From assembly GCA_011009095.1 (NCBI GenBank), contig VTPC01000512.1:17636-81635 (forward strand): 64,000 nucleotides of DNA, read 5' to 3'. This document shows positions 34,621 through 48,874 of this stretch, piece after piece (positions within the stretch are counted from its first letter, which is position 1; the number at the start of each line of letters is the position of its first letter). A program made the translations under genes and the position numbers. The notes beneath the pieces were generated by a model. The model ran no database searches. It was not told the origin of the DNA and saw only the letters and a list, made by a program, of their open reading frames with translations. Source of the DNA: Ignelater luminosus (lineage: Eukaryota; Arthropoda; Insecta; Coleoptera; Elateridae).

Positions 34621-37600
34621 TATGATAATTAATCAATGCAAGTTACAGGAATTTGTATTAAGATCGAACTTAAATATCATGATTCGCATTTCAGACATGC
34701 AAACAAAATAGTTTTATTTTTAAACCGGTTAAGAGCACTGAATAGTGTAACGTCAATCATCTGTGAGCTAAAACCAGACGCAAACTTGATGTTTTCTTTT
34801 TGTCATCACTGTTACCTCTTTCATTTCCGTTTATTTCCTCTTTGTAATTGCAAAAAATATTTCCTTTTTTTACATTTTCTGCACTCTTTGATATACTCGC
34901 ATTTTCTCATTTCGTTTTTTTTCTTTCCTCGCTCGTATGCATTTTACTTCGTTATTTTCTCGTTTTTCTTATTCATTCCTTTATGTTTTCTAAGTACATT
35001 CTTTCTCTTCTAAACATTATTTGCTTGGGCTTGTTAATCCTAACTTTTTTATTTTCTCATATATTCATTTCATTCTTCTCTTTTTGTAATAGTCTTGTTT
35101 TTGACATCTTTGTTGTGTATGATCAGTTTATGATCCTCAGAAGTAGTTTTTTCATATTACTTTGATAGCAAAACATTCTACACATGTATGTTTCTGCAGG
35201 TCTTCAAATATGTGTTCTTGCTGTATTGCAAACTTTCTTCAGAGAGTCAAGTGGACGCTACACTTATTTCGTCACAAAGAGGCATATCTGTAGTATGAAG
35301 ATTTTCGATTGACGTATTTCAAAGTGGGGTAACCTGAAAAATATAATAATATATTTTCGGTATTTGTTGTGTAACCTTCTGCAATTCAATACTAGGTGGT
35401 CTACCCACAACCTTATTTCCGTAACAAGAAGATCATAGTCTTTCTGCACACATTGAAAGATCGATGCCCAGTTCTTTTTTCAAAGAAATGGAATAGTATT
35501 TTTAGTGAATCATGTTTATAATTATGCATAGTGATCTTGGAAACTATTAGCTAAACGAGGCTGGTTGAAAGTGGGACAAAATAACCTGTAAAGAAGTCTA
35601 AACTAAGTAGCTTTGTTTGCTTGCGAAATAGCCCTTAATGTTTCTTGTTCTCAATCTTATTATTAGGAGTTTTGCAAACCGAAAAAATGTTTGCAAAGCG
35701 TTTTTTCCCAAACGTCTTTGATCCATTCAGTGCTTGTGCGACTCTTTGGCTTTCCAGAACAATCTTTTGGGGTTCAGTGTTTCTATGGGCATTAAATTAG
35801 ATTGTAACACTGATCGACAGAGAATCTTATTCAGATTTCAGAATTGATTTGGGCCAAGCATTTACAATCGTACAATGTGAAAACAGAACAAGCAGCTAGT
35901 ATAGAAAAGTATAGCAAACCACGCTTGAGTCAAACATATTCTAACCTAAAGCATAACGAAATTCTGACGCGGTTCAAATCGAAAAGTCATTATTTAGTTG
36001 ATGATTGGAGGATAGGCAGAAATCTAATTCATCATTTACATACAGTTACAAGTGAATGATCATCGTGGTAATCAGTAGATACTTGGTGAGGTTTGAACGG
36101 TTTTAAGGCTAAATTCTTGTTGCTTTTATATAATTCAAGAATTTAGGAAATTTTGCATTCAAATGTTTAAAGTGTATGGAGTAGTATTAGAAATTAAGAA
36201 TGACAAATCTAACACGTTTAAAACTCTTGCTTGAGCAATTTACCTAAAGAGATTGGGTAAAATATATTACACTAGTAGTCAGCACATGCAAAAACTTTGT
36301 TACGCTCTAACGATATTGATACCGTTTTTCTGAAATTTGAGATGCAGGAGATGTCTTACTAGAAAATAGAGATCATGCTACTATTTACGACAGATACTGA
36401 TTTTTTTCTAGAGTTTCTACTAAAATGTGCTACGCACAAAGAAGCTGAGCCAAGTAGTGTTGTCCCCATCACATTAAGTTATTTATTAAGGAAATAAGAG
36501 TTTTAAAATGAGGTTTATGTAAGTTTGTTGAATATACGAGTACAATGATATAACGTACGATAAAGGTTTATCTATTTAATTAACTACAGAGACAAAACAC
36601 TAATAATTACATCATACTAATCATAGTACTTAACTGATAGCTACTATTTGTCATTGACATTTGATTGCATGAAATGCCAAAAAAAACCTAAGGAATTATT
36701 CTGCTTCACGTTTTTATAACATTAATTCCGCTAAAATAGGACGAATTTCTAAGTGCTCATTGTATTAACTTTTGATTTGTTTTAGTATCATTCCGCCGAC
36801 ATTGATTTACTTGCAAATAACGAACTTATCTAGAACATGTTACCTATGCTGCGGTTACTGGGAACCACCACACTAATTTACAGAAGTAGTTTTGTGTAAA
36901 AGCATTATAGTACAGTACTAAATACAAACATTTTTCGTTAAGAAACTACAAAAATAGAATAAGAAGAAGCCTGACGTGGAAAATTAAAATTTAATACTTT
37001 GTATGCATGCTACTTTTGCTTTCGATACTGACTCAGTGGAAGAAATAACTTTTGCACTTTCTTGTTGGCCTACAAATTTCTTTTAGAAAACTTGTTTAAT
37101 TCACTTTATAACAGATGTGTAAGTTAAATAACTGCGAAAAGTGAATACATATAAAACTGAATTGTTAGTGTCATTTAATAACGTTATCCGAAACTGTAGT
37201 TTGTTTTCATATACTAAAGCGATTCTGTTGCGAATATAATCAAGTAATTTTAATAATAACCGTAAGACAAAAACACCTTTGCTGAACTTTCCATTACTTT
37301 CGATAGCTTATCTCTTTATTATTATTTTCTTACAGCTTCAAAAAATTCCTGAAATTCAGGATTTAAATCTTATTAAATTAAATGAGATCGGCTAAATATT
37401 TCTGTAGGTGTTCCAGATACACAATAAATGAGCAAACCCTGTGCTGTGGAATTATCTCGTTGAAATTAAGTTCACAATGTAACATGTGTGGTTGCCTCTC
37501 TTGCAGGCGTAGCAATTATTGACTGACGAGACGTACGTTTTGCACAAGATTAGCAGCAATAAAAACTCGCGTAAAAAAACGGGTTAATGAATTATAAAAT

Positions 37601-38234
37601 TCATTCAGTTTGAATATTAGAAAGAAGTATTTCCTCTGAATGAAGAAAGGATTGCAAATGAACGGCTTTAAGGCAGAATGTTTTATCTTGCTATAATATA
37701 AGTGAATCACTATATTCTGGCCAAATTAGAAATGATAGTGTTATTCTGAAGTATTTACTACGGCTGAAATGCTGCACAGCCACAAAACTATTTAAATACG
37801 AAAGAGTGATGTCGCTATTAACATGAGACTAAATATAAATGGAGGGGAAAATTGCAAAAGAATTGAGATTCTGATGAGTTCATCTTTAAAGTTATGAGGC
37901 AAAATTAACGTTTAAAATTTTGCTTTGTGTAGCTGAGAAACTGTTGGTTCTAGTAGGTACTGTGTGATCCAAACAAAAGCTGGTTCTACGCTTTCTTAAA
38001 TCGCGATTTTCCTTTTAAAGAAATCGAGAGAAATTTTAATTGGGCTGTATAAATACAACCATTTAGATGAAACTAATAATTATTTTTAAAAGACAAAGGT
38101 CAAAGTTGACTTCTGTAAAAAAGTGAAACATCATAAATTCGTTTGAGGGGACTTGTAACAAACAACTGATAATCCCAAAATGGCTTATAGTACTATGATC
38201 AATTAACTAAGTAAGACTAAGAAATATTAAGATA
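34621..38234. other. AT-rich intergenic DNA
   Basis: No gene is recognised. Two short frames, 35264-35449 (minus) and 35844-36059 (plus), have somewhat less repetitive codons but no domain I can name. They may be relics of a mobile element. Confidence 0.4.
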
Positions 38235-39237
38235 TACCATATGTCCAAGCTAAGAATGCACAGCATGGGGATCTTGCAAATGATAAGAGATAGAGGATCG
38301 GTTAAATGGGATGAAAGTTGGCATTCATAGGACCTTTTTGTTGGCGTTTGCAAAATTTAGATATCCTGGATAGTTTCTGAGATATTTAAAGAAAAAGTTG
38401 ATTTCTCGATTTTCGTTTTTATTTTTTCTTTTATTTACTTGAAGAGATATCGGAAAACTAAAACCACTTCTTCATTACCACTTTTTGTGCTCTATTAAAA
38501 TAAGCTAACAAAATTTCTGTACAACGTTTCGGTTTCGAGTAACCATCATCAACCACATTTTTTTAAATAGGTGGAAAACAATTTAAAAACTTTTTTGGGT
38601 AGCCCTTGTTGTCACGATTCTAATGATGTAAACATGATAGAGTTATTTTGATTTTGATTTTTTGTGTTGAACGCTGCTGTGACTAACTGTAATAATTGCT
38701 GTTCATCTTAAAAATTTTGGTTAAGCACATGATTCTTGATATAACCCCAGAGGAAGAAAATGTAGTGGTGTTAGATCAGGTGATCGTGCAGGCCAGGGTA
38801 CTGCAGAATGCATTAATTTATAGCATAAAATATCAAAATAACCCTATTATGTTTACATTGTTAGAATCGTGACAACAAGAGCTATCCAAAACAATTTTAA
38901 ATTGTTTTTCCGCTTAATTAAAAAAATGAGGTTGATTATAGTTACTCGAAACAGAAACGTTGTACAGAGATTTTGTTAGCGTATTTTAATAGAGCACAAA
39001 AAGTGGCAATGGAAAACTGGTTTTAGTTTTCCGATATCTCTTCAAATAAATGAAAGAAAAAATAAAAACGAAAATCGGGAAATCTACTTTTTTTTAAGTA
39101 TTTCATAAACTATCCAAGATATCTAAATTTAGCAAACGCCAACAAAAAGGTCTTATAAATAGCCAACTTTCATCGCTTTAATCGATCCTGTATCTCTTAC
39201 CGTTTCCAAGATCCCTATGCTTATCTTGGACACATTG
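38235..39237. mobile_element. Long-TIR Tc1/mariner-like element with a DDE relic
   Basis: Arms of about 370 bp are matched inverted. Shared blocks include TTTTTGTTGGCGTTTGCAAA (38337) and GATATCGGAAAACTAAAACC (38447) at the left, with the complementary forms at the right. The right tip in reverse complement is CAATGTGTCCAAG and TA flanks both ends. Between the arms, the minus strand at about 38735-38800 reads WPARSPDLTPLHF, a decayed DDE-transposase motif (usually PDLTPLDFFLWG). The rest of the transposase is missing. Confidence 0.85.
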
Positions 39238-40844
39238 TATAGGGATTCCATTTAAAAAAATGAAGGGTATGTATGGCATACTATTATAAAATACTCTGTA
39301 TAGCTGAAAATAAACTTAGTACAACAATCTTCACTAACATTCTTCAAATAATGACGCTATTCTTTTTCCACAAACCATTGGAGTATCATGTATACATCAT
39401 ATTCAATCTTTATCCTCTCAAGTCCTAATGACATAACTCTTCCGTTTTAAAGCATGTATGTTAATCTGAATAATTTCCATGAATAAATGGTTGAGATAGA
39501 AATGCGTTTGTAGCTTTATTTTGCATTAAAATCATTTTTTACGGAAGATGGTTCTCATTATTATCATTAATATATACATACACACTTCATAAAGATACTT
39601 AGAACTGTAAGACTGTAAGTAACAATGTTTTAATTGCATCTTCGTCAGTTCATCGAACGTGGAAGTTACTACCAATAAATAAAGCTTCCTGGTTATTGTA
39701 TAACAAAGCTAGAATAATACGGTTCTTAATCCCTTAAACTGAAAAATCAGATCACTAAGGTTGGTTTGTTAGTTTAATTGTGTAAAATAGTTTTTAAATT
39801 GAAATTCACAAGTAGGTAATTCCAAAATAATTTCGATTGCGTTAACATAGTGTTAAATACATTCTATTTCTAAATGTTGATTTAATTGTTAATTTTTCAA
39901 CTCAGTGATCTATTTAATAATAAGAATTATGCTATTAAATTTTAGTTAACGGCAGCCTATTTTTCTTATAATAGGCTAATTGCCTTACCAGATAAATAAA
40001 TAATAAATAAAAGCTACTTCACTTTCTAAATGAAATGTCAGTTTGTTATTTAAAGCTGGTAGTGTCTTCTTTGTTACATTGCTGTAACGAATATATTAAA
40101 GAAGAGTTTGTCATTCTTGGTTATTGTGGCGATTTAAAAAGTGTGCTTTTTCATTATGCTTGTTGGCATGAATTTTTAGTTGAACGAAATTAGGTGTTAC
40201 ATTTTACGTTAGGCACCAAACGACTGATCACATACTATATCAGAATAGCATTAAAAAATCCAATTTATCAAAATGTAAATACTTAATGTCTAGTGTGCTT
40301 TATGTTTTGTATATTTCTGTGGAAATAATAAAAGATCTTGCGTACAGTCTAGAGTGCTTAATATGTCTATGTAACGCGCAGGTAGGGTCAGTGTTCAGAG
40401 TAGCATTTCACATTAATTATTATCTTTATATCCTTTTACTGCTACTGCTAACAGTGAATGATTGAAACATACTTAAATTCTTAAATTTGTTGTTATTAAG
40501 CAATTGCTTACAATCAGCTACTTATTTACATTTACGAGTAAAATATTGTAATACTGTAAATATTATACAAAACAAATTATTAAAAATAAAATACATAGTA
40601 CATATAATATGAAGCAAGTAATTAATTAAAATAGGGAAAACAAGTACAATAGTTATAACTTTACCATCAGCATAATGACCTAAATTTAAAAAAATAACTT
40701 GTCATTCAATCTTATCTTTACTGTTCTTAGAACTGCCGTTCTTGACCGAATAGGAACTTTCTAGGTTCTAAAGCGGCCCACCACTAAAACGGGGAGAATA
40801 AAACAATGACCTTCCTTCTTTTTGTGTATGTTCATGATTAATAC
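39238..40844. other. AT-rich intergenic DNA
   Basis: No gene or clear repeat is recognised. Confidence 0.45.
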
Positions 40845-41489
40845 GAATGGGGTCGTTTCCTGAAATGGATTTATTGAAATCTAAACAGATATTATCATTC
40901 TAGACAGAATATATAGTTAATATCCATTAACAGTTTTTTTCCGTAATATGATAACTAAAGAGTTATAAGGAAATAAAATAATTTTTCTTTTCTAGGGACG
41001 TCACAGTTCGTCGGTAGACTGTCTGTACAAATAGTAGAGCTGACAACGTCGCAATCGCGTTGTTGTGTCTTTGCTGTCATTCGTTAGTTGTCGGGTTTCT
41101 CCGCTTTGTCGATTTCAACCAAAGATAATATAATTATCTGTATTTTTTACGTCCGTGATTGACTATTGTTTTGTGATTTAGTGGTTAGCGTATTTGTATA
41201 AAACGTTGTAAATATAATATATATAATAACATAATACCGCATAACCTCAACAATAAAATTTAAACTTCTAAGCGCTTCCTATATTACCGAGAGCACTCCC
41301 GTTTTCAGCGTTGTCATATCGTCAAAGACTTGTGACGTCACAGGAGTGGCGAGAAAAGTTTTTTAAACTTTAAATTGAAAAAAAAAGTGAAAATAGAAGC
41401 AGAAAAAATCTGAAAAAAAAGCCAGCGTTAATTTAAAGCGAAAGCAACCCAAATAAGCAAAAATAATATTTTAGGAAACGACCCCATTC
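40845..41489. mobile_element. Short-TIR element (about 17-bp perfect ends)
   Basis: Both ends read GAATGGGGTCGTTTCCT (right end inverted), 645 bp apart. Inside are two cAMP-response-type motifs, GACGTCAC at about 40997 and GTGACGTCAC at about 41333, and an A-rich stretch towards the right end. There is no reading frame of note. No target duplication is clear, so the superfamily is undetermined. Confidence 0.75.
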
Positions 41490-43728
41490 AAACTCTGGGA
41501 TGCACCAAGCGGTATGTTTAGCAAGAAAGGAACATCGAAGAATCATTCTCAACTGTGCAACAAAATCCCTGTAACCTGCTTCCCAGTAAAAATTAAAACT
41601 GGTTTTTTCTATCAACTGTCTAAAAACGTATTGTTTCTCGAGGTGGAGATCCAAAGTTTAACATATTTCAGATCTTTGATATTGGCAAATATACGTAAAT
41701 GGAGACTGATATAAGAAAGAGCGTTTGTAGTAGCACAGAAAATCTCATTTCAGTACATGGCCTTTTTCTTTAAAAAGCTGAAGAATCAAAAGATTCGACA
41801 TCCAGAATTTTACAAATCTTGTTTTACTCAAAACTGTGCATCTGCTAAAGAATACTTCAGAAAAGCTTTTTGCTAAATTAAGTACAGATTTCGAAAATAA
41901 CAGAATTATCAATTTTTTTTATTGGTGTAACATAGCTATCTGAAGGCGTTTACATTACATTTCGCCTTCTGACGAAGATATTTACTACATAAGTTTGCAA
42001 GAAAACGTAACGCTTTACAAGAATAGCCATACTAGAAATTTGATCCCAGTATCATACACACTTGTCTTATGCGTTTTGGAACCAATCTCCATAGCCTTCG
42101 AAATCAGATTTCATGTGAAAACGAAATTTGATGAAGTTTTCATTCAGTTGTTAAGTTTAATGTAGTAGTTTTGCTTTCGAATGAAAAACCATACAGTCTA
42201 CGTATTTTACTTTTACGCTTTTTCATTGCACACGAGTGTGCGTTGTTTTCCGGATATCCAGGAAACAAAGAATTTTAAATGAAAGTTTGACTCTTTGTAT
42301 TTTGGGAACGGCTTACTTTTGTTCATTTCAAAGACACTTTTTATAAAGTTCGTTGCAATTTCAAACCCTTCTCTATGTGTAATCCGTTCTAAATTATAAA
42401 ACTCATGATTTATGCTTGTCAAGTTAGCAATATTGATAAAAAATTGTAATCTTCGATAATGAAAAACTGATAGTTTGACTTTGTTTCTCTGAAAGATTAC
42501 TGAAAAAAAAAAAACCATCAGTTTTGTCACATCATGTAACAGTTGTATAGTATGTTTCTTCATTTTAAAACGAAAATAAAACCGACATTTTTACATTAGA
42601 AAAATAGCATACTCAAAATGTAATTCACTGCTAATGAATGATGTTTCATAGTAGTAATATTTTGCAACAGCAACACAGCAACAAGACAAAATGAAAAATT
42701 CTACATCATTATAATAAACTATTAGCTAATGCAGACTTGGCAACATGGTGAACAAAATAGATTAAGAAAATATGGCCTAAGATTAATTCTCTACCTAACC
42801 ATTAACTGTCAGCAATATACAGGTTGATTTGTTTCGATAAATAGTTATTTAAGCAACGAGGGCGGTAAGTACGTTTTACCAATTTGAGGGTAATAGGTTT
42901 GGGGAATGAGGGCTTAGCCCGAATATTACCCGAGATGCTTATAACGTTTTTGCACAATTGAGTTTCTAAGTTAAATTGCAAAATTTAAGCAAATTGATCA
43001 ATTTCTTAAAATTAAAAAAAAACGCAGTGGTTGTTTTTATTATTACTGTCATGTCATGTAAACAAAATCTCAAAATTGAAAAAAAATTGAAGTTTTGTAA
43101 ATATTTATTATTAATAAAAATTTGACATAAACTTTTGATTACTTACCACCCACGGGCGGTAAAATTAACTTACCGCCCGCAATACATGGCACGTAAGTTA
43201 GCAAAAACGCCCGATTTGCAAAAATGTATATTTATGTTCGCAGTCAAAAATAAATGCAACGACTTTTCTAAATCTAGTGGCCATTGTTCCAGAAAATTGA
43301 TTGGCTTTCGTCTGGCTACCTAATGAGAGTTTTTTAGATTGTGTGGATTGTGGCAATATATCAAAATAATTATATAATGTGGTTGGTTTTTCATTACATG
43401 CTCATTAATTTCATCAGAATTAACTTTTCAAAAAATTCAAAAACTTGAGTTAGGTAGCTTTTGCGCCTTTTTCAACTGACTCAGATGACATGAAAACACC
43501 AAAAGAGCAGTGTTGTGAAGAATAAGCTTTTTAAATGAAACACCTTGTATATTATTGTATAGTTAGAATGGTTATGAAATTCTGAATACAGTGCAACTTT
43601 TAGTTTTGACCAATAAATCAGGTTGTAGTAATAATAAATTAGATTACCAAAAGTAGGCTTTGCAAGTGCGAAAAATATAATAGTTATTTCTACAGTGTGC
43701 TGATTAAGTATGGAACAAATTCAAAAAC
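41490..43728. other. AT-rich intergenic DNA
   Basis: No gene is recognised. A 116-codon frame at 42213-42563 (minus) is the longest but has no domain. GGGCGGTAAGTACGTTTTACC at about 42859 and an inverted GGTAAAATTAACTTACCGCCC at about 43158 hint at the ends of an old inverted-repeat element of about 330 bp. Confidence 0.4.
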
Positions 43729-44122
43729 TCGAAAAATATTAATATTTCGAAAAAAAAAACAAAAATTGTTGGACATTTGGCAACCCCAAAATATTTTTGC
43801 AGATTATTATTCGCCATTGAATTCTGTATACAATGATCTCGAACGCCATTTAGAATGTTTTAAATTTTCTAAACAAAAAAAATTAATATCTCCGAAAAGC
43901 GTGAGCAAATTCGAAAAATCTGAAGATCATTGTACACAGAATTCAATGGGAAATGATAATTGCAAAAATATTTTGGGGTTGCCATTTAAAAAAAACATAT
44001 CGATGACGTCATTGGTCAAATAATTATGACGTCATTGATTTGTGCATAATATTAAAAGATGCCCAACAATTTAAATCATTACACCCCTTTTTGTTTTTTT
44101 CGAAATATTAATATTTTTCGAG
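43729..44122. repeat. Large imperfect palindrome
   Basis: CTCGAAAAATATTAATATTTCG at the left pairs with CGAAATATTAATATTTTTCG at the right. Inside, GGCAACCCCAAAATATTTTTGC (43780) pairs with the inverse at about 43962-43983, then ATTGAATTCTGTATACAATG (43815) with CATTGTACACAGAATTCAAT (43927). A TGACGTCATTGGTCAAATAATTATGACGTCATTG pattern (about 44003-44035) adds two direct TGACGTCATTG motifs in the right arm. It probably belongs to a MITE whose ends I cannot fix. Confidence 0.8.
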
Positions 44123-44491
44123 TTATTTTCGAAAGTACCAATGTTTTTGATGAGATTCTTAACACAACATAATTGACTGTATTACCAAATGAGAGGCCTG
44201 GAATAAATAAAGAAGTAATTCTTCTGCGATATTTTGAAAAAAAATGGAATGCTCAAATTTGGCAGTTCTTGCGCAATTTGGGCATGTGGATTTGAATTTT
44301 GATTATTTAGCTTTTATTGATAGTTATATTATTATTGATTTTTGTTATCACTTTCTAAAACAACACTAATATTCTTTCTCAGACTAGCAATTATCGAGCT
44401 TGACAACTGTCCTGATTTACCACGTTTTTGATGCAACTTTTTTCATTAGTAAATATTGTATTATCCTACATAATTTACAATTTATCGACAT

Positions 44492-45049
44492 CAGTGTGGT
44501 GCAAGAAGTTTGCAACAAATGGAAAAAATCTTGAACAATTGCTATACGAAAATGAAACTACCACAGAAGTTTGTGCATGTCTGAAATCGAAATTAACGCC
44601 AACCATAAAACCAAAAAGTTATACAGCATACAAGGGAGATACAAAAAATCAAAGGTGGCTTACTCGTAATTTTGAAAATAGAGCAATATGTTATCAAGAA
44701 AAGAATTAAAAGATATGTTCAAATATGAAATCATGGCCTTCTACCTTGAAAATTATTTTTCTTTCTTTTTATTTGAATAACTCCATCCTTGTCAGAGTTT
44801 TGCGGTCAAATATTTGCGTTTCCCGAGATATTTATTTAGTTCTTTATCTTTGTAATGTGTTATCCTAGTCTGAGTGTCACTGCAACACGAATATTATTTA
44901 TTTCTTAAAAAAGTCCCACGACTTTTTGCGATTCTGATTGGCGCTTACTTTGATTGCAGACATGTATCAACTTTTTGTAGTAGTTTCATTACCGTATAGC
45001 AACTGGTTTAATATTTTCCCATTTGTTGCAAACTTTTTGGACCACAGTG
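44492..45049. mobile_element. MITE with about 115-bp TIRs
   Basis: The left arm starts CAGTGTGGTGCAAGAAGTTTGC; the right arm in reverse complement starts CACTGTGGTCCAAAAAGTTTGC. Both continue through TTGCTATACG, AATGAAACTAC and ACATGTCTG-like blocks. The 93-codon frame at 44428-44709 reads across the left arm and is not a gene. The flanks are AT and TA, so the TA duplication is imperfect at the left. Confidence 0.82.
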
Positions 45050-48000
45050 TATATTTAATTTTGATTTTATTTCTTTTCTAAATATGATAGAAAAATTACC
45101 TTTTTTTCATACCAGTAGTCTCATTTGATGACAGCCTATTGCACTGGCTTAAAATCCCATTAAATACATTGATACTTTTGAAAGTATTGACGAGTTGAAG
45201 TTTTGATCGTTTCAAAAGACGCCAATGGATCGGTAGATCGAAGTTGCTTGTACATGATTCCCGGACATGCACAAATTATTGGCGAAAGAAATTTATCAAA
45301 AAGTTAAAAACAAATATTTTTCCTATTTATTACGAACTTTTTGGAAGCCACGGTAAATTAACTACAGGATTTCGTCTTTTTCATAACGATAGTATTTCTA
45401 CAACCAATATAACAGTAGATGCATAATTGATCAAGTTAGTAAATCACTAGCGTCTTTAACATCTTTGTTTAAAAAATGCCATACAATACAGGGTGGTTTG
45501 AAGAAGTGTGTGGATTTATTTAAGATATTAAGACGAAGATCTTTGCATGGCAAATTCTATAGTTGACTCTCTTTCAAGAGTTGCAAATGTAGGAGAGAGT
45601 AAGCACTCATCTTAGAGTATCTTCAAGTTTAAAAAGCGTCAATAAGTTTAATAAGCTTCATCGCGTCGTTTACAAACTATAAAATCAAACTAGTTTTTTT
45701 TTCGCGTAGGCAATTCTTAGACTACACCTAATATTTGTATGCATGTTTAAGTTTGGCAAGCTTTATCTACTTGACTCGATTTCTTCAACTGTTAAAAACA
45801 ATTTTATCTCAAAGCAATAACTTAATATTCTGGAATTAATATAATACTTTGTCATTCTTAAAAAAAGTGACTGGAGACACAATAACCTTGACTCTATCTG
45901 ATATTGGTTTCATATGTTATTAGCTTTATGAAGGATAAGATCTGTGCTGCTCTTCAATTTTACTTTGCTTCGCTTTCATTCGTGGGAAATGTGGACAAGT
46001 GTATCTTTTAATCCTTATAGATACATTTCCAAATATCTTATTCTAATTCACGTTTGATCATTATTAACATTCTGAAACTTATTATAAAGCTCCAAACCAA
46101 TAATTTCTTTTAAGTGTCTAGTAGTCTATTTGATTAAAGTTTCCTTGTGTGGCGATAATTACTATGTCTAGCACTCTGGAATGCTTATAGGTTACTCTTT
46201 CCAATATGAAATCATTAGACTGGTTCTTTTTATGACTAAAGTAATCAGGAAAGTGCATCATCGCGTCACTACGAATTTGTGTCAAATTTCCTGTTTAGGT
46301 TTACAATTTCCCATGCAGATGTAGAAAGAAAATTATATGTAAATGTTTCCGTACTCGTGCTTTAATCGTTACTTTAGTCTGAAAGAAGCCAGTCTTTACT
46401 ATTTTAAAAGCAACAAGAATTGAAGGTTTTCGCATATTAGAATCGTAATAATAATTACCTTTCAAGTACTCATTTTCATTAGAACAATTCCGTGTATTGT
46501 TTAAAGTGTACGTCTGGTTTTAAACACTATTTAACATGAAATAAAGGAATCACCGTAAATGATGGATAATCTTTCTTGAAGTAAATTAATAGGCATACCT
46601 TATACCGCAAACACTTACTTTTTCTTAATTATCAACAAGTAGGTCTTTAAACCACAAGAATTTCACAAATATTCATAAGATTCACTAGTATAACGAAATG
46701 ATGTTTCGAGAAAGCTTAACTAATAAAAATTTTACGTAAATACGTTTTATAATACTTTGTATGGCATAAATTATGCCTTACCCATTATTTAGCATGCCTA
46801 ATTAGATGTACGTTTGAGTTTTCGTACTTTGATGGTTCATTAAGCTTTGGCTTTTAGTACTTCAAAGGCAAATCGTATTGTTTGATTGTCACACGTACCT
46901 AATTCTATATTTATTTCAAACCATTCATGAGTGTTTAGTGAATAGCCTTTGCAATGCGGAATCCATGTTCATTCAGTTGATCTAGTCTAGGAATAAACAA
47001 AATTATTTGGATTATAAATGCTTATTGTCCTTATTAAACTATGTATCCATCGTTTGTAACAATGAACTTGACAGCTCTTAAAGATATTTCGATATCATTT
47101 TACCTACTTTTTTTATTATAAATAGGGAAAATCTAATGATCATAAAAAATATTGCCAATGTTATCAGAAGTTGTGAAATTTTAAACTGTATATTGGAACA
47201 CTAATAAGTCTTGTTTTGAATATAAATGTATGTTGGAAATCACTAGTAGCTGTTTGGAAAACATTTCATCAAGAATCTGACGAATTCTGCAGATTTTTTA
47301 ATTAAAACACGCAATTTTGCGTAAAGTTAAATTCCAATGTAAGCGAGGGGCAGAAGAAATTCTTTAGTTTCTATATCTCATTGGGTCATACGACCTTAGT
47401 TTAGTAACAAACACAAATTCGAAATTTAAGGTGGTTACAAAATTTCTTTTCGATATGTTATTACTGAGATTTCAACATAATTGATTAAAAGGAGAACCGA
47501 TATATGAATAACTGTCAGCTCTGATACATAAATTATGCCTACGAGCAACTTATTGTAATCTTGCTGCATTGCTGACATGAGTAGCCAAAGATGATGGAGA
47601 AAGTTTGGCACGCCCTGCACCTGCAGTGAAGTACCTACTCCTTTATAGATATTACGAGTGAGATCATTGAGTTTTGATATCAATAAATTACACACTCCTT
47701 GTTAGATGATAAAGACGGATCCGGATGTAAATTCTTTATTTTCACAAAATCTAAAACGTGCAACGGAATTCATTGTTATTGTCATTTATCAATTTTTTTT
47801 CGGTTTCCATAAATTAAATTACAGATTACAGAAATAAAATAGCTCTTGTCTCTATTAATCTAAGTAAATAAAAGGGATTTATACTGGAAAGCCCAAACAA
47901 TAAATATTAATAATTTAAGTATTTAAGGTTTCGTACTGTATTTATTTGCAGATAATTGTATAATTATGTTGGTCAAAAGTGATAACCGCAATACACTACT

Positions 48001-48874
48001 ACAAAAGTGCCCATTTATTTCTTGTATCATTTTTTGATATTATAAGTATTTTTATCTGAAGATTGCTAGTTGATAGTTAAATGGAAATTGAAAGTATTTC
48101 AAGCGTTTGACACACATAATACAACCGCAAAGCAAAATGTAGGCAGTAGTTTAAATATTCAGCATTATTAGTGAATCGTTTAGGTTAAAAAAGTGCAACA
48201 AAAAAAGTTAATTTGAAATTTAAAAAAATGTTCTATAAAGATTTAGTTGTGTAACTTATTTACATATTTTGAGCATAACTGGATTATAAATATTGTTGAA
48301 TAATAAGTTTATGTGTCAACCAAGAAATATTTTCTTGGGTGGTTGAAAATGTTGCGAATTACTTAATTTTCCATATAGGAAAATAGCGTGTCAAATCTTT
48401 TTGTGTAGAATGATTGATTTTACGTAATACCACAATTCATTTAGAGGTAACCGACATCAATTGAAGTAAAAATTTTAATGAAATTTGGCGAGGTTGTTAT
48501 TTGAAAGAGATAACAAATTCACTGTTTGATCTTAATCATGGATAACAGATATCTGAAGTGCGCCTGTTTCTAATGCCTTCTTTTGTAGTAACATTGTTCC
48601 ATCTCGCATAGCTAAACTAGTTTTAATGCTTCAAAAGTTGAGATTGTTATCTAGCGATCATAAGGCAAGATTAGCTCATAATCTTTCACTATCTAGGGGA
48701 TCCAGAATCATGCAAACTGGGATGTTTCTAAAGAGCCAACAAGCTTGAATAGGAAGGGACAGCGAAAGGACATAACAAAGCAGAGACTGAGGGTTGTTAT
48801 GGTGATCAATTTCTGAAATTAAATTTACATTCTCTGAAAATGGTATAGTATACGTCTTCAATATCACGATCACG
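45050..48874. other. AT-rich intergenic DNA with an orphan repeat end
   Basis: No gene is recognised in nearly 4 kb. TACAGGGTGGTTTGAAG at about 45490 looks like one terminus of a TA-inserting element without a partner. Confidence 0.45.

Noticed and set aside
34636..35165. Two overlapping Phe/Leu-rich frames
   Set aside because: They derive from a T-rich tract (TTTCTTT and similar); no domain and no codon structure.
35264..36059. Possible transposase relic (GRPPS-like phrase on the minus strand, about 35390)
   Set aside because: The phrase is short and isolated; no second motif supports any family.
42213..42563. 116-codon minus-strand frame
   Set aside because: No recognisable family, AT-rich codons and no neighbouring exons; could not be supported.
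44428..44709. 93-codon plus-strand frame
   Set aside because: It reads through the terminal inverted repeat of a MITE.
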